Position numbers and translations under genes: made by a program. A model generated the notes under the pieces. It saw nothing but the letters and a program-made list of their open reading frames with translations. It had not been told where the DNA came from and did not search any database. This document shows positions 17,439 through 26,259 of a stretch of DNA of 64,000 nucleotides, piece by piece (position 1 is the stretch's first letter; each line of letters starts with the position of its first letter). Source of the DNA: Solimonas sp. SE-A11 (lineage in GTDB: Bacteria; Pseudomonadota; Gammaproteobacteria; Nevskiales; Nevskiaceae); assembly GCF_030345715.1 (NCBI RefSeq), contig NZ_JAUASX010000006.1, forward strand, positions 148,275-212,274. The letters run 5' to 3'.

Positions 17439-18812
17439 TCACACCCGCCCGGCCGGCAACGCCTCTGGCGTTGAATTCGCTTCCTGAAGCACGGCAAGCT
17501 CCGCGTTGCGCGCCGCGTCCAGCATCAGGCTGAAATTACGCACCGGCTCGGCATAGCCCTTCACCGTCATCGGTGCGCGCTCCTTCAGGCCCACCTCGCC
17601 CGCCAGCTCCACGGTGCGCTCGGCCACCAGGATCTCGGCGTGCAGCGCCTGGTCGCAGAGGCGCGAGGCCAGGTTCACGGTGGAACCCACTGCCGTGTAT
17701 TCCAGGCGCGAGTGGGTGCCGATGATGCCCAGCGTGACCACGCCGCTGGCCACGCCCACGCCGATGCCCAACGGCGCCGTCCCGGTACCCCATTCCGCCG
17801 TCAGCGGCACGGTCACGCTGCGGATGCGGCGCGCCAGCTCGATGCCGCAGCGGGCGTGGAAGGTGATCGGCAGCGGCGCGCCGACCAGGATCAGGATGCC
17901 GTCGCCGGCATAGTCCTTGATCGTGGCGCCGAAGTCCGCCACCGCCTTGCCCACCGCCTCGTAATACTCGCGCAGCACCTGCAGCACCCGCCCGGAGGGC
18001 TGTTCGGCGGCGAAGGTGGTGAAGCCGCGCAGGTCGCAGCAAACCACCGTGATCTCCATGTAATTCTCGCGCATCGCGCGATCCAGGCCACGCTCGGCCA
18101 CCAGCTGCGCCACCTGCGGCGACAGGAAGCGCGACAGGAACTGGCCGCGCCGGCCCTGGTGCACGTGGTACTGCACCGCGCCCACCAGGAAGATGACCTC
18201 GCCCAGCACGGTGGAGATCGCCGCCTGGTGCAAGGGCAGCAGGAAGCCGGCGAGCAGGAAGGGCACCGCCACCGCCAGCGCCAGCACGCGTACGCGCTCG
18301 GCGCGGTCCGGCCGGCGATTCAGCACCAGGATGATGCCCACCAGGCCCGCCAGCACCGACACCGCCACCGGCGTGAAGAACAGCCAGAAGCCGCCGGTGA
18401 GCAGCGACTCCGGATGGTTGAAGACGCGCAGGAAGCTGGTGATACGCACCTGGGGCAGCCAGACCGATAGCAGGCCGTAGATCAGCGCCGCCGCCTGGCC
18501 CAGGCGCAGCACGCGATCGCCGAAGGCGACGTTGACCTCCGGTGCCGCCGGGATCGTGCGGCGTACGCGCAGGATCCACTCCAGGATCGACATGATCGCC
18601 AGCGACTCCGGCAGCGCCAGCCAGCCCGACCACGAGGGCGCGCTGGCGGGATCGCCGATGTAGCGCACGTTGAGATAGATGCTGATGCCGATCAGGCCAA
18701 GGCCCGCGCCGAGCGCACGCGAAGTGGCAGAGCGCCGGTCGGCGGAGACGAAGGCCAGGCCCATGCCGAGGGCAACGATCGAAACCAGGATGTGAGGGGT
18801 GAAATCGCTCAT
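17439..18812 (-). CDS. membrane class III adenylate/guanylate cyclase
   Basis: A 457-residue protein with about six membrane helices in the first ~215 residues and a class III nucleotidyl cyclase domain after it. The metal Asp residues lie in VVCCDLRGFTTFA and KDYAGDGILI; transition-state Asn and Arg are in TVNLASRL. The purine-specifying positions read Lys (IKDYAGD) and Thr (YTAVGSTVN), the pair seen in CyaB-type adenylate cyclases, so cAMP is the likelier product. The start at 18812 (MSDFTPHILVSIVALGMG) begins right at the first helix. Several proteins elsewhere in the window carry cyclic-nucleotide-binding domains. Confidence 0.9.
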   Translation of the reverse strand: MSDFTPHILVSIVALGMGLAFVSADRRSATSRALGAGLGLIGISIYLNVRYIGDPASAPSWSGWLALPESLAIMSILEWILRVRRTIPAAPEVNVAFGDRVLRLGQAAALIYGLLSVWLPQVRITSFLRVFNHPESLLTGGFWLFFTPVAVSVLAGLVGIILVLNRRPDRAERVRVLALAVAVPFLLAGFLLPLHQAAISTVLGEVIFLVGAVQYHVHQGRRGQFLSRFLSPQVAQLVAERGLDRAMRENYMEITVVCCDLRGFTTFAAEQPSGRVLQVLREYYEAVGKAVADFGATIKDYAGDGILILVGAPLPITFHARCGIELARRIRSVTVPLTAEWGTGTAPLGIGVGVASGVVTLGIIGTHSRLEYTAVGSTVNLASRLCDQALHAEILVAERTVELAGEVGLKERAPMTVKGYAEPVRNFSLMLDAARNAELAVLQEANSTPEALPAGRV

Positions 18813-19214
18813 CAAGTCCGGAGCAAGGCGACGATCGGGGGATGGTTGGGGGCCCGGGGCGCCATTATGGGGGCGCCCGCTGCCTCCCCGTGTGCCGCAG
18901 CGCACTCCCCGGAGCCCGGCTATCGGCGCTGGCCAGGAGAGCGTTTTGCACTTATTTGGTGCAAAACCTCCATCCCAGACCCCCCAAAGCCTGGCAGGCG
19001 CTGCGGAACTCCTTGATAGTCACGGGAAATACTTTTTACCGGTTATTTTTTGACCACTTGGGTTAGGAGAGATTTTTTTATTATTGACGGGTACTTGACA
19101 AGGGTTGTTGATGTTCAGCGTAAAGAATTTTTCGCTTGCAATCCTTTCGCACATGTTCTTAAATGTTTACACATTTGAGAAATTCAGCCCGATACTCACG
19201 AATCCTCCGCACCG
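18813..19214. promoter_or_regulatory. 402-base divergent intergenic region with an NtrC-box-like site and an AbiEi operator candidate
   Basis: No gene is seen. GTTTTGCAC (18943-18951) and GTGCAAAAC (18959-18967) form a perfect 9-base inverted repeat containing TGCACT-N5-GGTGCA, which matches the NtrC consensus. From 19020 the sequence becomes very AT-rich. TTGACG and TTGACA (19084-19100) are possible -35 elements, and AAATGT-TTAC-ACATTT (19161-19176) is a dyad about 40 bases before the AbiEi-type gene, where autoregulating antitoxins of this family bind. Roles are inferred from motif and position. Confidence 0.45.
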
Positions 19215-19823
19215 ATGGACGAGCACAGCAAATCCGAACGCATCATCCAGCTTGCACAAAAGCTCGGTGTGCTGCGTCCGAAGGATTTGGTTCCGCATGG
19301 CATCCAGGCGGAATACCTGCGTCGTCTCTGCGATAAAGGATTGATCAAGAAAGTTGGACGCGGCAGCTACGTGCTCGCCGACACCAACGTCGACGCCAGC
19401 GTCTCGCTCGCCATCGTCGGGCGCGCAGTTCCCAACGGCGTGATCTGCCTGCGCTCCGCGCTTGCCTTCCACGGCATCGGCGAGCAGAACAACGACGAGG
19501 TTTATGTCGCCATCGAGCGCCGCGCCGCGCGGCCGCGCGTCGACTACCCGGAGATCAAGGTGGCACGCCTCGGCGGCCCCGCGTTCACCGAGGGCGTGGA
19601 GACGCACGTGGTGGAAAACGTCAAGGTTCGCGTCTACAGTCTGGAAAAGACGCTCGCCGACCTCTTCAAGTTCCGCAACAAGATCGGTCCGCATATCGCG
19701 GTCGATGCATTGCGCTCGGCAATGAACGAGCGGACGTTGAACATGAAGAAGCTCTGGCATTTTGCAAAGCTGTGCCGTGTCGAGCGTGTGATGAAGCCTT
19801 ACGTGGATGCCCTGGCCCACTGA
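19215..19823 (+). CDS. AbiEi-family transcriptional regulator, orphan antitoxin-like
   Basis: A 202-residue protein with an N-terminal winged helix (IIQLAQKLGVLRPKDL, then RRLCDKGLIKKVGRGSYVL) and an AbiEi-type C-terminal domain (CLRSALAFHGI, VRVYSLEKTLADLFKFRNKIG, VDALRSAMNE). In type IV toxin-antitoxin systems AbiEi represses the operon and antagonises the nucleotidyltransferase AbiEii. No AbiEii gene follows: the next features are a terminator and pldA. It is therefore an orphan regulator or a relic of a toxin-antitoxin pair. The AT-rich upstream DNA contrasts with its neighbours and fits horizontal acquisition. Confidence 0.88.
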   Translation: MDEHSKSERIIQLAQKLGVLRPKDLVPHGIQAEYLRRLCDKGLIKKVGRGSYVLADTNVDASVSLAIVGRAVPNGVICLRSALAFHGIGEQNNDEVYVAIERRAARPRVDYPEIKVARLGGPAFTEGVETHVVENVKVRVYSLEKTLADLFKFRNKIGPHIAVDALRSAMNERTLNMKKLWHFAKLCRVERVMKPYVDALAH

Positions 19824-19851
19824 TTCCAGTGAGGAGCCGGTTCCCGTACAG

Positions 19852-19873
19852 GCCCGCTTTTGCGGGCTTTTTC
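19852..19873 (+). terminator. intrinsic terminator after the AbiEi-type gene
   Basis: GCCCGC-TTTT-GCGGGC followed by TTTTTC, 29 bases past the stop codon, is a compact Rho-independent terminator. It isolates the regulator from pldA. Confidence 0.88.
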
Positions 19874-19893
19874 GTTGATGGAGACCTGAACCG

Positions 19894-20865
19894 ATGCGCA
19901 TCGCGTTGCTCGCCCTTGCCCTGCTGATGCCCGCCGTTGCCCCGGCCGAGGACAAGGAGCCGATCGAGATCCCGGCGGAAACTAAGCTGCCGTCCACCGA
20001 CGGAGGCAAGTCGGAGCCGAACCTGGGCTCGCCCGAACCCGACCTCACCGGCGAGGAGTTGCCGGTGATCACCGTAGCGCCCAAGGAAGCGGTGGACGAC
20101 AACGCGCTGCTCTTCGAGAACCTGCGGCGCGACCCGGTGGTGTTCGCGCTGGTGGCGGAGAAGCCGGGCCTGTCCTTCCACCGGCCGATGTTTCTGCTGC
20201 CGGTTAGCTGGGTCGAGGGACTGGAGGACGGCGAGAAGGAAGCCGAGACCTACTTCCAGATCAGCTTCAAGCAGCGCATCCTCGGCTCCAACTTCTACTT
20301 CGCCTACTCGCAGAAGTCGTTCTGGCAGGTGTTCGACGCCGACCGCTCGCGCCCCTTCCGCGAAACCAACTACAACCCGGAAGTGTTCTACCGCTGGAAG
20401 CCCAACGACCGCATCAAGACCTGGGGCCTGGACCTGGGTGCCGAGCACGAGTCCAACGGCAAGGAGATTCCCGACTCGCGCAGCTGGAACCGCATCTACG
20501 CCGCCGGTTTCTGGGAGAACCCCAATACCCTGGCCTACCTCAAGCTCTGGTACCGCCTGCCCGAGGACGATGATCGCCCGATCGACGACCCCAAGCGCGA
20601 CGACAACCCGGATATCGAGGACTATTACGGCTACGGCGAGCTGCAGGTGCAGCGCAACCTGTTCGGCGCCCGCCGCCACCGCCTGGGCATGCTCGGCCGC
20701 TTCAACCCGGGCACCGGCAAGGGCGCCATCAACCTCAGCTACAGCGCGCCGCTGTCCAACTACGCCTTCTGGAATTTCTACGTCTGGCAGGGCTACGGCG
20801 AGAGCCTGATCGACTACAACCGCGAGGTCACGCGAGTGGGGTTGGGGGTCAGCTTCTCGCGGTAG
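19894..20865 (+). CDS. pldA: outer membrane phospholipase A (OMPLA)
   Basis: A 323-residue outer-membrane phospholipase A1. A signal peptide (cleavage near AVAPAEDK) and an acidic, Pro-rich ~65-residue segment precede the 12-strand barrel. The catalytic triad is present with the family spacing: H185 and S187 in GAEHESNG and N199 in SRSWNRIY (H142/S144/N156 in E. coli). The C-terminal strand ends in VGLGVSFSR. It hydrolyses phospholipids displaced to the outer leaflet when dimerised with calcium. It is flanked by terminators on both sides and appears monocistronic. Confidence 0.93.
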   Translation: MRIALLALALLMPAVAPAEDKEPIEIPAETKLPSTDGGKSEPNLGSPEPDLTGEELPVITVAPKEAVDDNALLFENLRRDPVVFALVAEKPGLSFHRPMFLLPVSWVEGLEDGEKEAETYFQISFKQRILGSNFYFAYSQKSFWQVFDADRSRPFRETNYNPEVFYRWKPNDRIKTWGLDLGAEHESNGKEIPDSRSWNRIYAAGFWENPNTLAYLKLWYRLPEDDDRPIDDPKRDDNPDIEDYYGYGELQVQRNLFGARRHRLGMLGRFNPGTGKGAINLSYSAPLSNYAFWNFYVWQGYGESLIDYNREVTRVGLGVSFSR

Positions 20866-20890
20866 CGAATGAAACAACCGCCATGCTTAC

Positions 20891-20926
20891 AACCCCTCTT
20901 CCGCAAGGAAGAGGGGTTTTGCTTTT
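20891..20926 (+). terminator. intrinsic terminator after pldA
   Basis: AACCCCTCTTCC and GGAAGAGGGGTT form a 12-base stem with a GCAA tetraloop, followed by TTGCTTTT. It lies 25 bases after the pldA stop. Confidence 0.88.
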
Positions 20927-21416
20927 CTGGCGGGCAGGAAAGGCATAAGCGAAGAAAGGCGACGCGACGCTGCCCAAGTCTTGGTGAGCGTGAGCGCATG
21001 CTGTTGACGTTGGGGTCCCATGTGCGAGTGCCTGCGCGGTGGTCGGGCGCAGGGTCGAGCCGGACAGGATGTCCGGCCGAGGGGCCTCAGGCCAGGGATG
21101 GCCTGTGGGCCCGACCCGTCGGCGACCGACCGCCGCGCAGGTTGCCCCGCATCAGCGGGGCCGCTCGGACCTGGGGGTCCTTTCTCTTGCTTACTTCTCT
21201 TTGGACAAGCAAAGAGAAGTAAGTCGCCCTTAGGCGAAATAAACCTTCAAAGAGCAACGACACCTGAGCGGTCTAGGACCGCCACCTCAGGTGCGTGCCT
21301 CGATACGCCGCTGCGCGGCACTCGGCATGAACGGTGGGTTGGTCAATTCAACAGCCTCAGTCCGTCGAAGAGTGAAAGCCTCAGCCAGCAACGCACACAT
21401 ATATATGTGCGCGCAG
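20927..21416. repeat. 490-base structured intergenic region
   Basis: No convincing gene: the short frames have repeat-like composition. The stretch carries a perfect 14-base stem CTTACTTCTCTTTG/CAAAGAGAAGTAAG (21190-21223, loop GACAAG). It also has a nested dyad CACCTGA...TCAGGTG (21262-21294) with inner GCGGTC/GACCGC, and a degenerate trace of the TCGAAG repeat near 21364-21372. It resembles composite extragenic repeat material rather than a single RNA gene. Confidence 0.5.
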
Positions 21417-22715
21417 CTACCTCAACGCCGCACTCAAGCGCCCCAACGCCTTGCGATACTCCTCCGGCTGGAAGCGATCACGATTCTTCACCGACTCATA
21501 CAGCGCATCCGTCGGCCCCTTCAGCGCGCCGTTGCCGCCGCCACGCTCACCGATGGCCGCCGCCAGCACCTGCGCCGCCATCGCCGTCTGCTGCGCGTAG
21601 TAGAAGTCGCCGCCCTGTGCGTTCTCCGCATTCTGCGCCACGCGCTTGAGCACCTGGCGTAGTTGCCCCGCGTCCGCTGAACCCTGTCGCAGGCGGCCCC
21701 AGGCCTCGCGCCGCAGCCAGCCGCGCAACTCGCCGGCCTGCTCGCGCAGGCGCGAGGCATCGGTCTGGTACTGCTGGTAGAGCAGCGCGCGCTGCGCGCC
21801 CATCGCCTCGGCCACGCCAGGCGCCATCACGCCGGCCCAGGCCTGCACCAGCACCAGCGGCTGGTCCGCCAGCGGCACCTGGCCGGGCGCAAGACCCGGC
21901 GTGCGGTCGGCGCGCCAGCGGTTGCCGTTCATCGAGTGGTGGCAGGCATCGCAGTCGAATAGCGCCAGTTCGGGGAACAGCCCGTGGCCCAGCGCCCCGC
22001 TCTCCATGCGCGCCAGCCAGGCATCGGTCGCCGCTATCTGACCTTCCAGCCAGTTGCTGGCGGTGTCGGTCACCGGCTTGCGCTGGCGATAGTCGGCATC
22101 CACGTCCCAGTGCGGCGGCATCAGCGCCGTGAAGGTGTCCAGTTCGAACAGCAGCGGCGGATGGCCGGCCGCCATGATCTGGTGCGTCATCGGGTGCGAG
22201 TTGTCGCCCAGGTGGCAACCGCTGCACATCTCGGCGCGGACCTTCGGGTCCCAGGTCGCCGTCATGCCGTGGGCGATCCGCTCCTCAGAGCTCTTCAGTT
22301 CATTGACGTGCGCCGCGATCCAGCGCTCCGCCGGGCCATGGCAGGCCTCGCAGCCAATGCCGTCTTCCAACTGGAAGCGCGGACCGCGGGCTTCGGCGGG
22401 CGGGGCATGGGCGTGGCACACCAGGCAGGCCTGCGCCTCGTGCGGCGCGCCCAGGCCGAGCTGGCCGGCGATGCGGCGCGAGCGCTCGGTGAAGAGCGTC
22501 TTCCAGGCGGAGGCGTGGGCATCCTTGCGCTGCCAGACAAAATATTCGTCCTGGCGGATCTGCCGATCGGCGAAGGGACGGATGGAGCCGTGACAGGTAC
22601 TGCCCGCGCAGTCGGCAACACCGAGGTTGCGATCGGGCGCCGGCGCGGCGCCCACGGGCACGAGCACCGACAACAGCAGTGCAAGACTGAGCGCAACAGA
22701 ATAGTGGCGTCGCAT
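21417..22715 (-). CDS. periplasmic penta-haem c-type cytochrome
   Basis: A 432-residue exported multihaem cytochrome. The signal peptide ends near PVGAAPAPD. Haem-binding motifs are CAGSTCH (a CX4CH variant), CLVCH, CEACH, CSGCH and CDACH, with further His residues as axial-ligand candidates. The first part resembles cytochrome c554-type folds (DGIGCEACHGPAERW). The last ~150 residues are helical and haem-free. The ATG at 22715 has GGAGC eight bases upstream. It stands divergent to the operon beginning at 22942 across a 226-base gap likely to hold both promoters. A soluble periplasmic electron shuttle or oxidoreductase for that chain is the simplest role. Confidence 0.88.
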   Translation of the reverse strand: MRRHYSVALSLALLLSVLVPVGAAPAPDRNLGVADCAGSTCHGSIRPFADRQIRQDEYFVWQRKDAHASAWKTLFTERSRRIAGQLGLGAPHEAQACLVCHAHAPPAEARGPRFQLEDGIGCEACHGPAERWIAAHVNELKSSEERIAHGMTATWDPKVRAEMCSGCHLGDNSHPMTHQIMAAGHPPLLFELDTFTALMPPHWDVDADYRQRKPVTDTASNWLEGQIAATDAWLARMESGALGHGLFPELALFDCDACHHSMNGNRWRADRTPGLAPGQVPLADQPLVLVQAWAGVMAPGVAEAMGAQRALLYQQYQTDASRLREQAGELRGWLRREAWGRLRQGSADAGQLRQVLKRVAQNAENAQGGDFYYAQQTAMAAQVLAAAIGERGGGNGALKGPTDALYESVKNRDRFQPEEYRKALGRLSAALR

Positions 22716-22941
22716 GGATCGAGCTCCGATCGGCAGCTGGCTATGGGCCAATATAAACGCAGGCGATCCACCCCACTACTGCCTGCTCCCGCACTTTCCA
22801 CGAATCCGCCGTATCCGACGTGCGGAGCGTCACATTCGTACAAACGATGTCGCCGAACTGCGCACTGCATCACTGGCGCCACTCGTTGGAATGCGCCTAA
22901 AGTAGGTTTCAGGCCGCCAGCCGAGCCAAAAAGAGCCAGGT

Positions 22942-25332
22942 ATGGTCCAAGGGAGCGTCAAGATCGCGATTGTCGGGTCCGGCCCTGCCGGCCTTTCTGC
23001 TGCCGCGCGCGCCGCGGAGCTGGGCATTTCGCATGTGCTGCTGGAAGCCGAGAGCTGGCTTTCGAACACCATCTATCGATACCAGAAGGGCAAGCACGTC
23101 ATGGCCGAGCCAGACGTGCTGCCGCTGCGTTCGCCACTGACCTTCACCGCCGGCAAGCGCGAGGCGATCCTCGAGGCTTGGAACAGCGGCACGGCGGCGT
23201 TGGGCGTCAACATCGCGCATCGTGCGCGGGTCAGCGCCATCAGCGGCCAAAAGGGTGCTTTCACGATCACGCTCGACGGCGGCAGCACGCTGCAGGCGGA
23301 GGCGGTGGTGCTGGGCATCGGCCTGCAGGGCAACCTGCGCAAGCTCGGCTGCCCCGGCGAGGATCTGGACTGGGTGCAGTACCAGCTCGACGATCCGGAC
23401 GAATACAAGGGAGAGACCATCGTCATCGTCGGTGCCGGCGACGCGGCCATCGAGAACGCCATCGCCCTGGCCGATAACAACAAGGTCTACATCCTCAACC
23501 GCCGCGACGAGTTCGACCGCGCCAAGCCCGGCAACCTGTCGGGCATCCTCAAGGCGATCGAGGACGGCAAGCTCACCTGCCTCTACAACACCAAGCCGGT
23601 AGCGGCGGAGGACTCGCCCGCCGGCAAACGCCTGCGCGTGGCCACCAACGAGGGCGAGACCGAGCTGGCGGTGGACCGCGTGATCGCGCGCCTGGGCGCC
23701 ACGCCGCCGCGTGCCTTCGTCGAGAGTACCGGCATCCAGTTTCCCAGCAAGGACCCCAACAGCGTGCCGGCGGTCTCGGCCCAGTACGAATCCAACGTGC
23801 CGGGCCTGTACATCATCGGCGCGCTGGCGGGTTTCCCGCTGATCAAGCAGGCGATGAACCAGGGCTACGAGGTCATCGAGTTCATCGAAGGTCGCACGGT
23901 GGAGCCGGCCGATACGCCGCTGCTGCGCGACAAGTTCGCGGTGCTGCCGGACATCACCGACATCGAGGAAGCGCTGGCCACCATGCAGCGCCGCGTGCCG
24001 ATCCTCAAGCCGCTGACGCCGCTGCAGATGCGCGAGTTCATGATCGACTCCGATATCCGCGCGCCCGCGGACGGCGAGATCATCTTCCAGCTCAACGACT
24101 ACACCGACACCTTCTACTCCGTGGTCTCCGGCACAGTGGAGATCGAGGTGGACCCGGCCGACCCGTCCAAGAAGTTCACGCTGGGCAAGGGCGACTTCTT
24201 CGGTGAGATGAGCCTGATCTCGGGCCGCCGCCGCTCGGCGACGGTGCGGGCCGGCGAGAAGTGCGTGCTGATCGAGACGCCGCGCCGCTCGATGAACAAG
24301 CTGATCAACTCGGTGGCCGCGGTCAAGCGCGTCATCGACGAGGTGTTCCTGCGCCGCATCATCCAGGGCAAGATCGCGCCGACGCTGCCGCCGGAGGAGA
24401 TCGCCGACCTGGTCAGCAGCGCCGAGGTACGGCAGTACCGCCCCGGCGAGGTGCTGTTCAACGAAGGCGACGCTGGCGACGCGCTGCACCTGATCCGCAA
24501 GGGCTCGGTCACCGTGTCGCGCGAGATCGGCGGCAAGGACGTGGTGCTGGCCTACGTGCCGGCCGGCCAGTATGTGGGCGAGATGGCCCTGGTCAGCGAC
24601 CTGCCGCGCTCGGCCACGGCGCGCGCCGCGGTGGCCACCGAAACCATCCGGCTCGACGGCGTCGCGTTCAAGGAACTGATGATGCGGCGCACCCAGGTGC
24701 GCGACCGCGTGCAGGAGGTCTACCGCTCGCGCGTGGCCCAGAACGCCGTGGCGCAGGCCCGCCCGATGGGCGACGTGCTCGAATTCATGATGTCGCAGGG
24801 CCTGGGCGAGGCCACCGACGTGCTGCTGATCGACGAGTCGCTGTGCGTGCGCTGCGACCAGTGCGAGAAGGCCTGCTCCGACACCCACGGCAACGTCAGC
24901 CGCCTCAAGCGCGAGGCCGGCCCCACCTTCGCCAACCTGCACGTGCCAACGTCCTGCCGCCACTGCGAGCACCCGCACTGCATGAAGGACTGCCCGCCGG
25001 ACGCGATCAAGCGCGCCCCCAACGGCGAGGTCCACATCACCGACGCCTGCATCGGCTGCGGCAACTGCGAGCGCAACTGCCCCTACGGCGTGATCCAGAT
25101 GGGCATCCAGAGCAAGACCAAGCCGAGCCTGTGGCGCTGGATGCTGTTCGGCGGCGAAGAGCCCGGCCGCTACCATCCGGTCAAGAAGGACAAGAGCGCC
25201 AAGAAGGCGACCAAGTGCGACATGTGCAAGGACCTTGACGGCGGTCCGGCCTGCGTGCGCGCCTGCCCCACCGGCGCCGCCATGCGTGCCAGCCCCGAGC
25301 AGTTCGTGAAGCTCTACCGGGGAGGCCGCTGA
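22942..25332 (+). CDS. FAD oxidoreductase / double cyclic-nucleotide-binding / four-[4Fe-4S] fusion protein
   Basis: A 796-residue cytoplasmic fusion. Residues 1-330 form a two-dinucleotide-fold flavoprotein of thioredoxin-reductase type (GSGPAG at 12-17, second motif GAGDAA at 164-169), but without a redox CXXC. Two cNMP-binding domains follow, with phosphate cassettes around residues 420 (GEMSLISGRRRSATVRA) and 547 (GEMALVSDLPRSATARA), both retaining the Glu and Arg needed for ligand. From residue 635 come 16 Cys in the DmsB/NrfC order: CVRCDQCEKAC, CRHCEHPHCMKDC, CIGCGNCERNC and CDMCKDLDGGPACVRAC, predicting four cubane clusters. It probably exchanges electrons between NAD(P)H and the membrane protein encoded next (TGATG overlap), under cyclic-nucleotide control. 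First gene of the operon. Confidence 0.9.
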   Translation: MVQGSVKIAIVGSGPAGLSAAARAAELGISHVLLEAESWLSNTIYRYQKGKHVMAEPDVLPLRSPLTFTAGKREAILEAWNSGTAALGVNIAHRARVSAISGQKGAFTITLDGGSTLQAEAVVLGIGLQGNLRKLGCPGEDLDWVQYQLDDPDEYKGETIVIVGAGDAAIENAIALADNNKVYILNRRDEFDRAKPGNLSGILKAIEDGKLTCLYNTKPVAAEDSPAGKRLRVATNEGETELAVDRVIARLGATPPRAFVESTGIQFPSKDPNSVPAVSAQYESNVPGLYIIGALAGFPLIKQAMNQGYEVIEFIEGRTVEPADTPLLRDKFAVLPDITDIEEALATMQRRVPILKPLTPLQMREFMIDSDIRAPADGEIIFQLNDYTDTFYSVVSGTVEIEVDPADPSKKFTLGKGDFFGEMSLISGRRRSATVRAGEKCVLIETPRRSMNKLINSVAAVKRVIDEVFLRRIIQGKIAPTLPPEEIADLVSSAEVRQYRPGEVLFNEGDAGDALHLIRKGSVTVSREIGGKDVVLAYVPAGQYVGEMALVSDLPRSATARAAVATETIRLDGVAFKELMMRRTQVRDRVQEVYRSRVAQNAVAQARPMGDVLEFMMSQGLGEATDVLLIDESLCVRCDQCEKACSDTHGNVSRLKREAGPTFANLHVPTSCRHCEHPHCMKDCPPDAIKRAPNGEVHITDACIGCGNCERNCPYGVIQMGIQSKTKPSLWRWMLFGGEEPGRYHPVKKDKSAKKATKCDMCKDLDGGPACVRACPTGAAMRASPEQFVKLYRGGR

Positions 25333-26252
25333 TGGCCCAGACGCCGCACGGAAGCTTCCTGCGCCACCGGGGTTATCGCTACCTCAAGTTGGCCAGCCTG
25401 CTGTGCATCATCTGCATCCTGGTCTACTGGGGGCATGATCCCGCAGACGGCCCCAACGGCGGCAGCTGGCTGGGCTACACCCTGGGCACCATCGGCGCCA
25501 CCCTGATCGTGTGGCTGGCCTGGCTGGGCGTGCGCAAGCGCCGCTACAGCTCCACCGCCGGCACGGTAAAGGGCTGGCTCTCGGCTCATGTCTACCTGGG
25601 CCTGGCGCTGATCACCATCGCCACGCTGCACACCGGCTTCCAGTTCGGCTGGAACATCCACACCATCGCCTACGTGCTGATGCTGATGGTGATCCTCAGC
25701 GGCATCTTCGGCATCGCCGTATATGCCCGCATGCCCACGCTGATCACCGAGAACATGGGCACCTCCGACCGCGAGACGCTGATCGACGAGATCCTGGACC
25801 TGAACCAGCAGGCCCTGAAGATGGCCGACCCGCTGGGGCCGGATGTACATCGCATCATCTCCCGCTCCACCGAGCGCATGCGCCTGGGCGGCGGGCTGTG
25901 GGCGCAGCTGTTCGGCCCCCTGCCTCCGGGCCGGCGCGCGATCGACGAGTTGCGCAAGATCGTGGCCGACGAAGAACGCGCTGCAAACGCCAAGACCTTC
26001 GACCCGCAGAGTTCCACCGTGATGTTCATGGCCGGTGAGCTCGCACAGGCCAAGAAGCGTGGCGAGGTTGCCGAGAAGTCGCGCCAGCTGATGGAGCTGA
26101 TCGGCCGTCGCAACGCGCTGATCGTGCGCGTCAACCGCGACATTCAGCTGCACGCGCAGATGCAAATCTGGCTGTATTTCCACGTGCCCTTGACGGTGGC
26201 GCTGCTGGCGGCCCTGGCCGCGCACGTCATCTCCGTATTCCTCTACTGGTAG
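25332..26252 (+). CDS. membrane protein, probable di-haem cytochrome b-type electron carrier
   Basis: A 306-residue integral membrane protein with about five helices: residues 18-36, 43-64, 84-103, 108-128 and 281-303. Between helices 4 and 5 is a ~150-residue hydrophilic loop. His residues lie in or beside helices: AHVYLGL and TLHTGFQFGW around helix 3, and YFHVPLTVALLAALAAHV in the last helix, a pattern suited to bis-His haem b. I do not recognise a named family. Its position between the Fe-S fusion protein and a membrane-anchored decahaem cytochrome suggests it links cytoplasmic electrons or quinol to the periplasm. The start overlaps the previous stop by one base. Confidence 0.75.
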   Translation: MAQTPHGSFLRHRGYRYLKLASLLCIICILVYWGHDPADGPNGGSWLGYTLGTIGATLIVWLAWLGVRKRRYSSTAGTVKGWLSAHVYLGLALITIATLHTGFQFGWNIHTIAYVLMLMVILSGIFGIAVYARMPTLITENMGTSDRETLIDEILDLNQQALKMADPLGPDVHRIISRSTERMRLGGGLWAQLFGPLPPGRRAIDELRKIVADEERAANAKTFDPQSSTVMFMAGELAQAKKRGEVAEKSRQLMELIGRRNALIVRVNRDIQLHAQMQIWLYFHVPLTVALLAALAAHVISVFLYW

Positions 26253-26259
26253 CGCGCCC

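Noticed and set aside
18990..19005. Sigma-54 promoter next to the NtrC-like dyad
   Set aside because: The GG and GC elements are eight rather than ten bases apart, which does not fit -24/-12 spacing.
22909..25176. 755-codon open frame on the minus strand
   Set aside because: Exactly antisense to the FAD/cNBD/Fe-S gene, with His/Arg/Val-rich composition typical of shadows in GC-rich DNA and no family motif.
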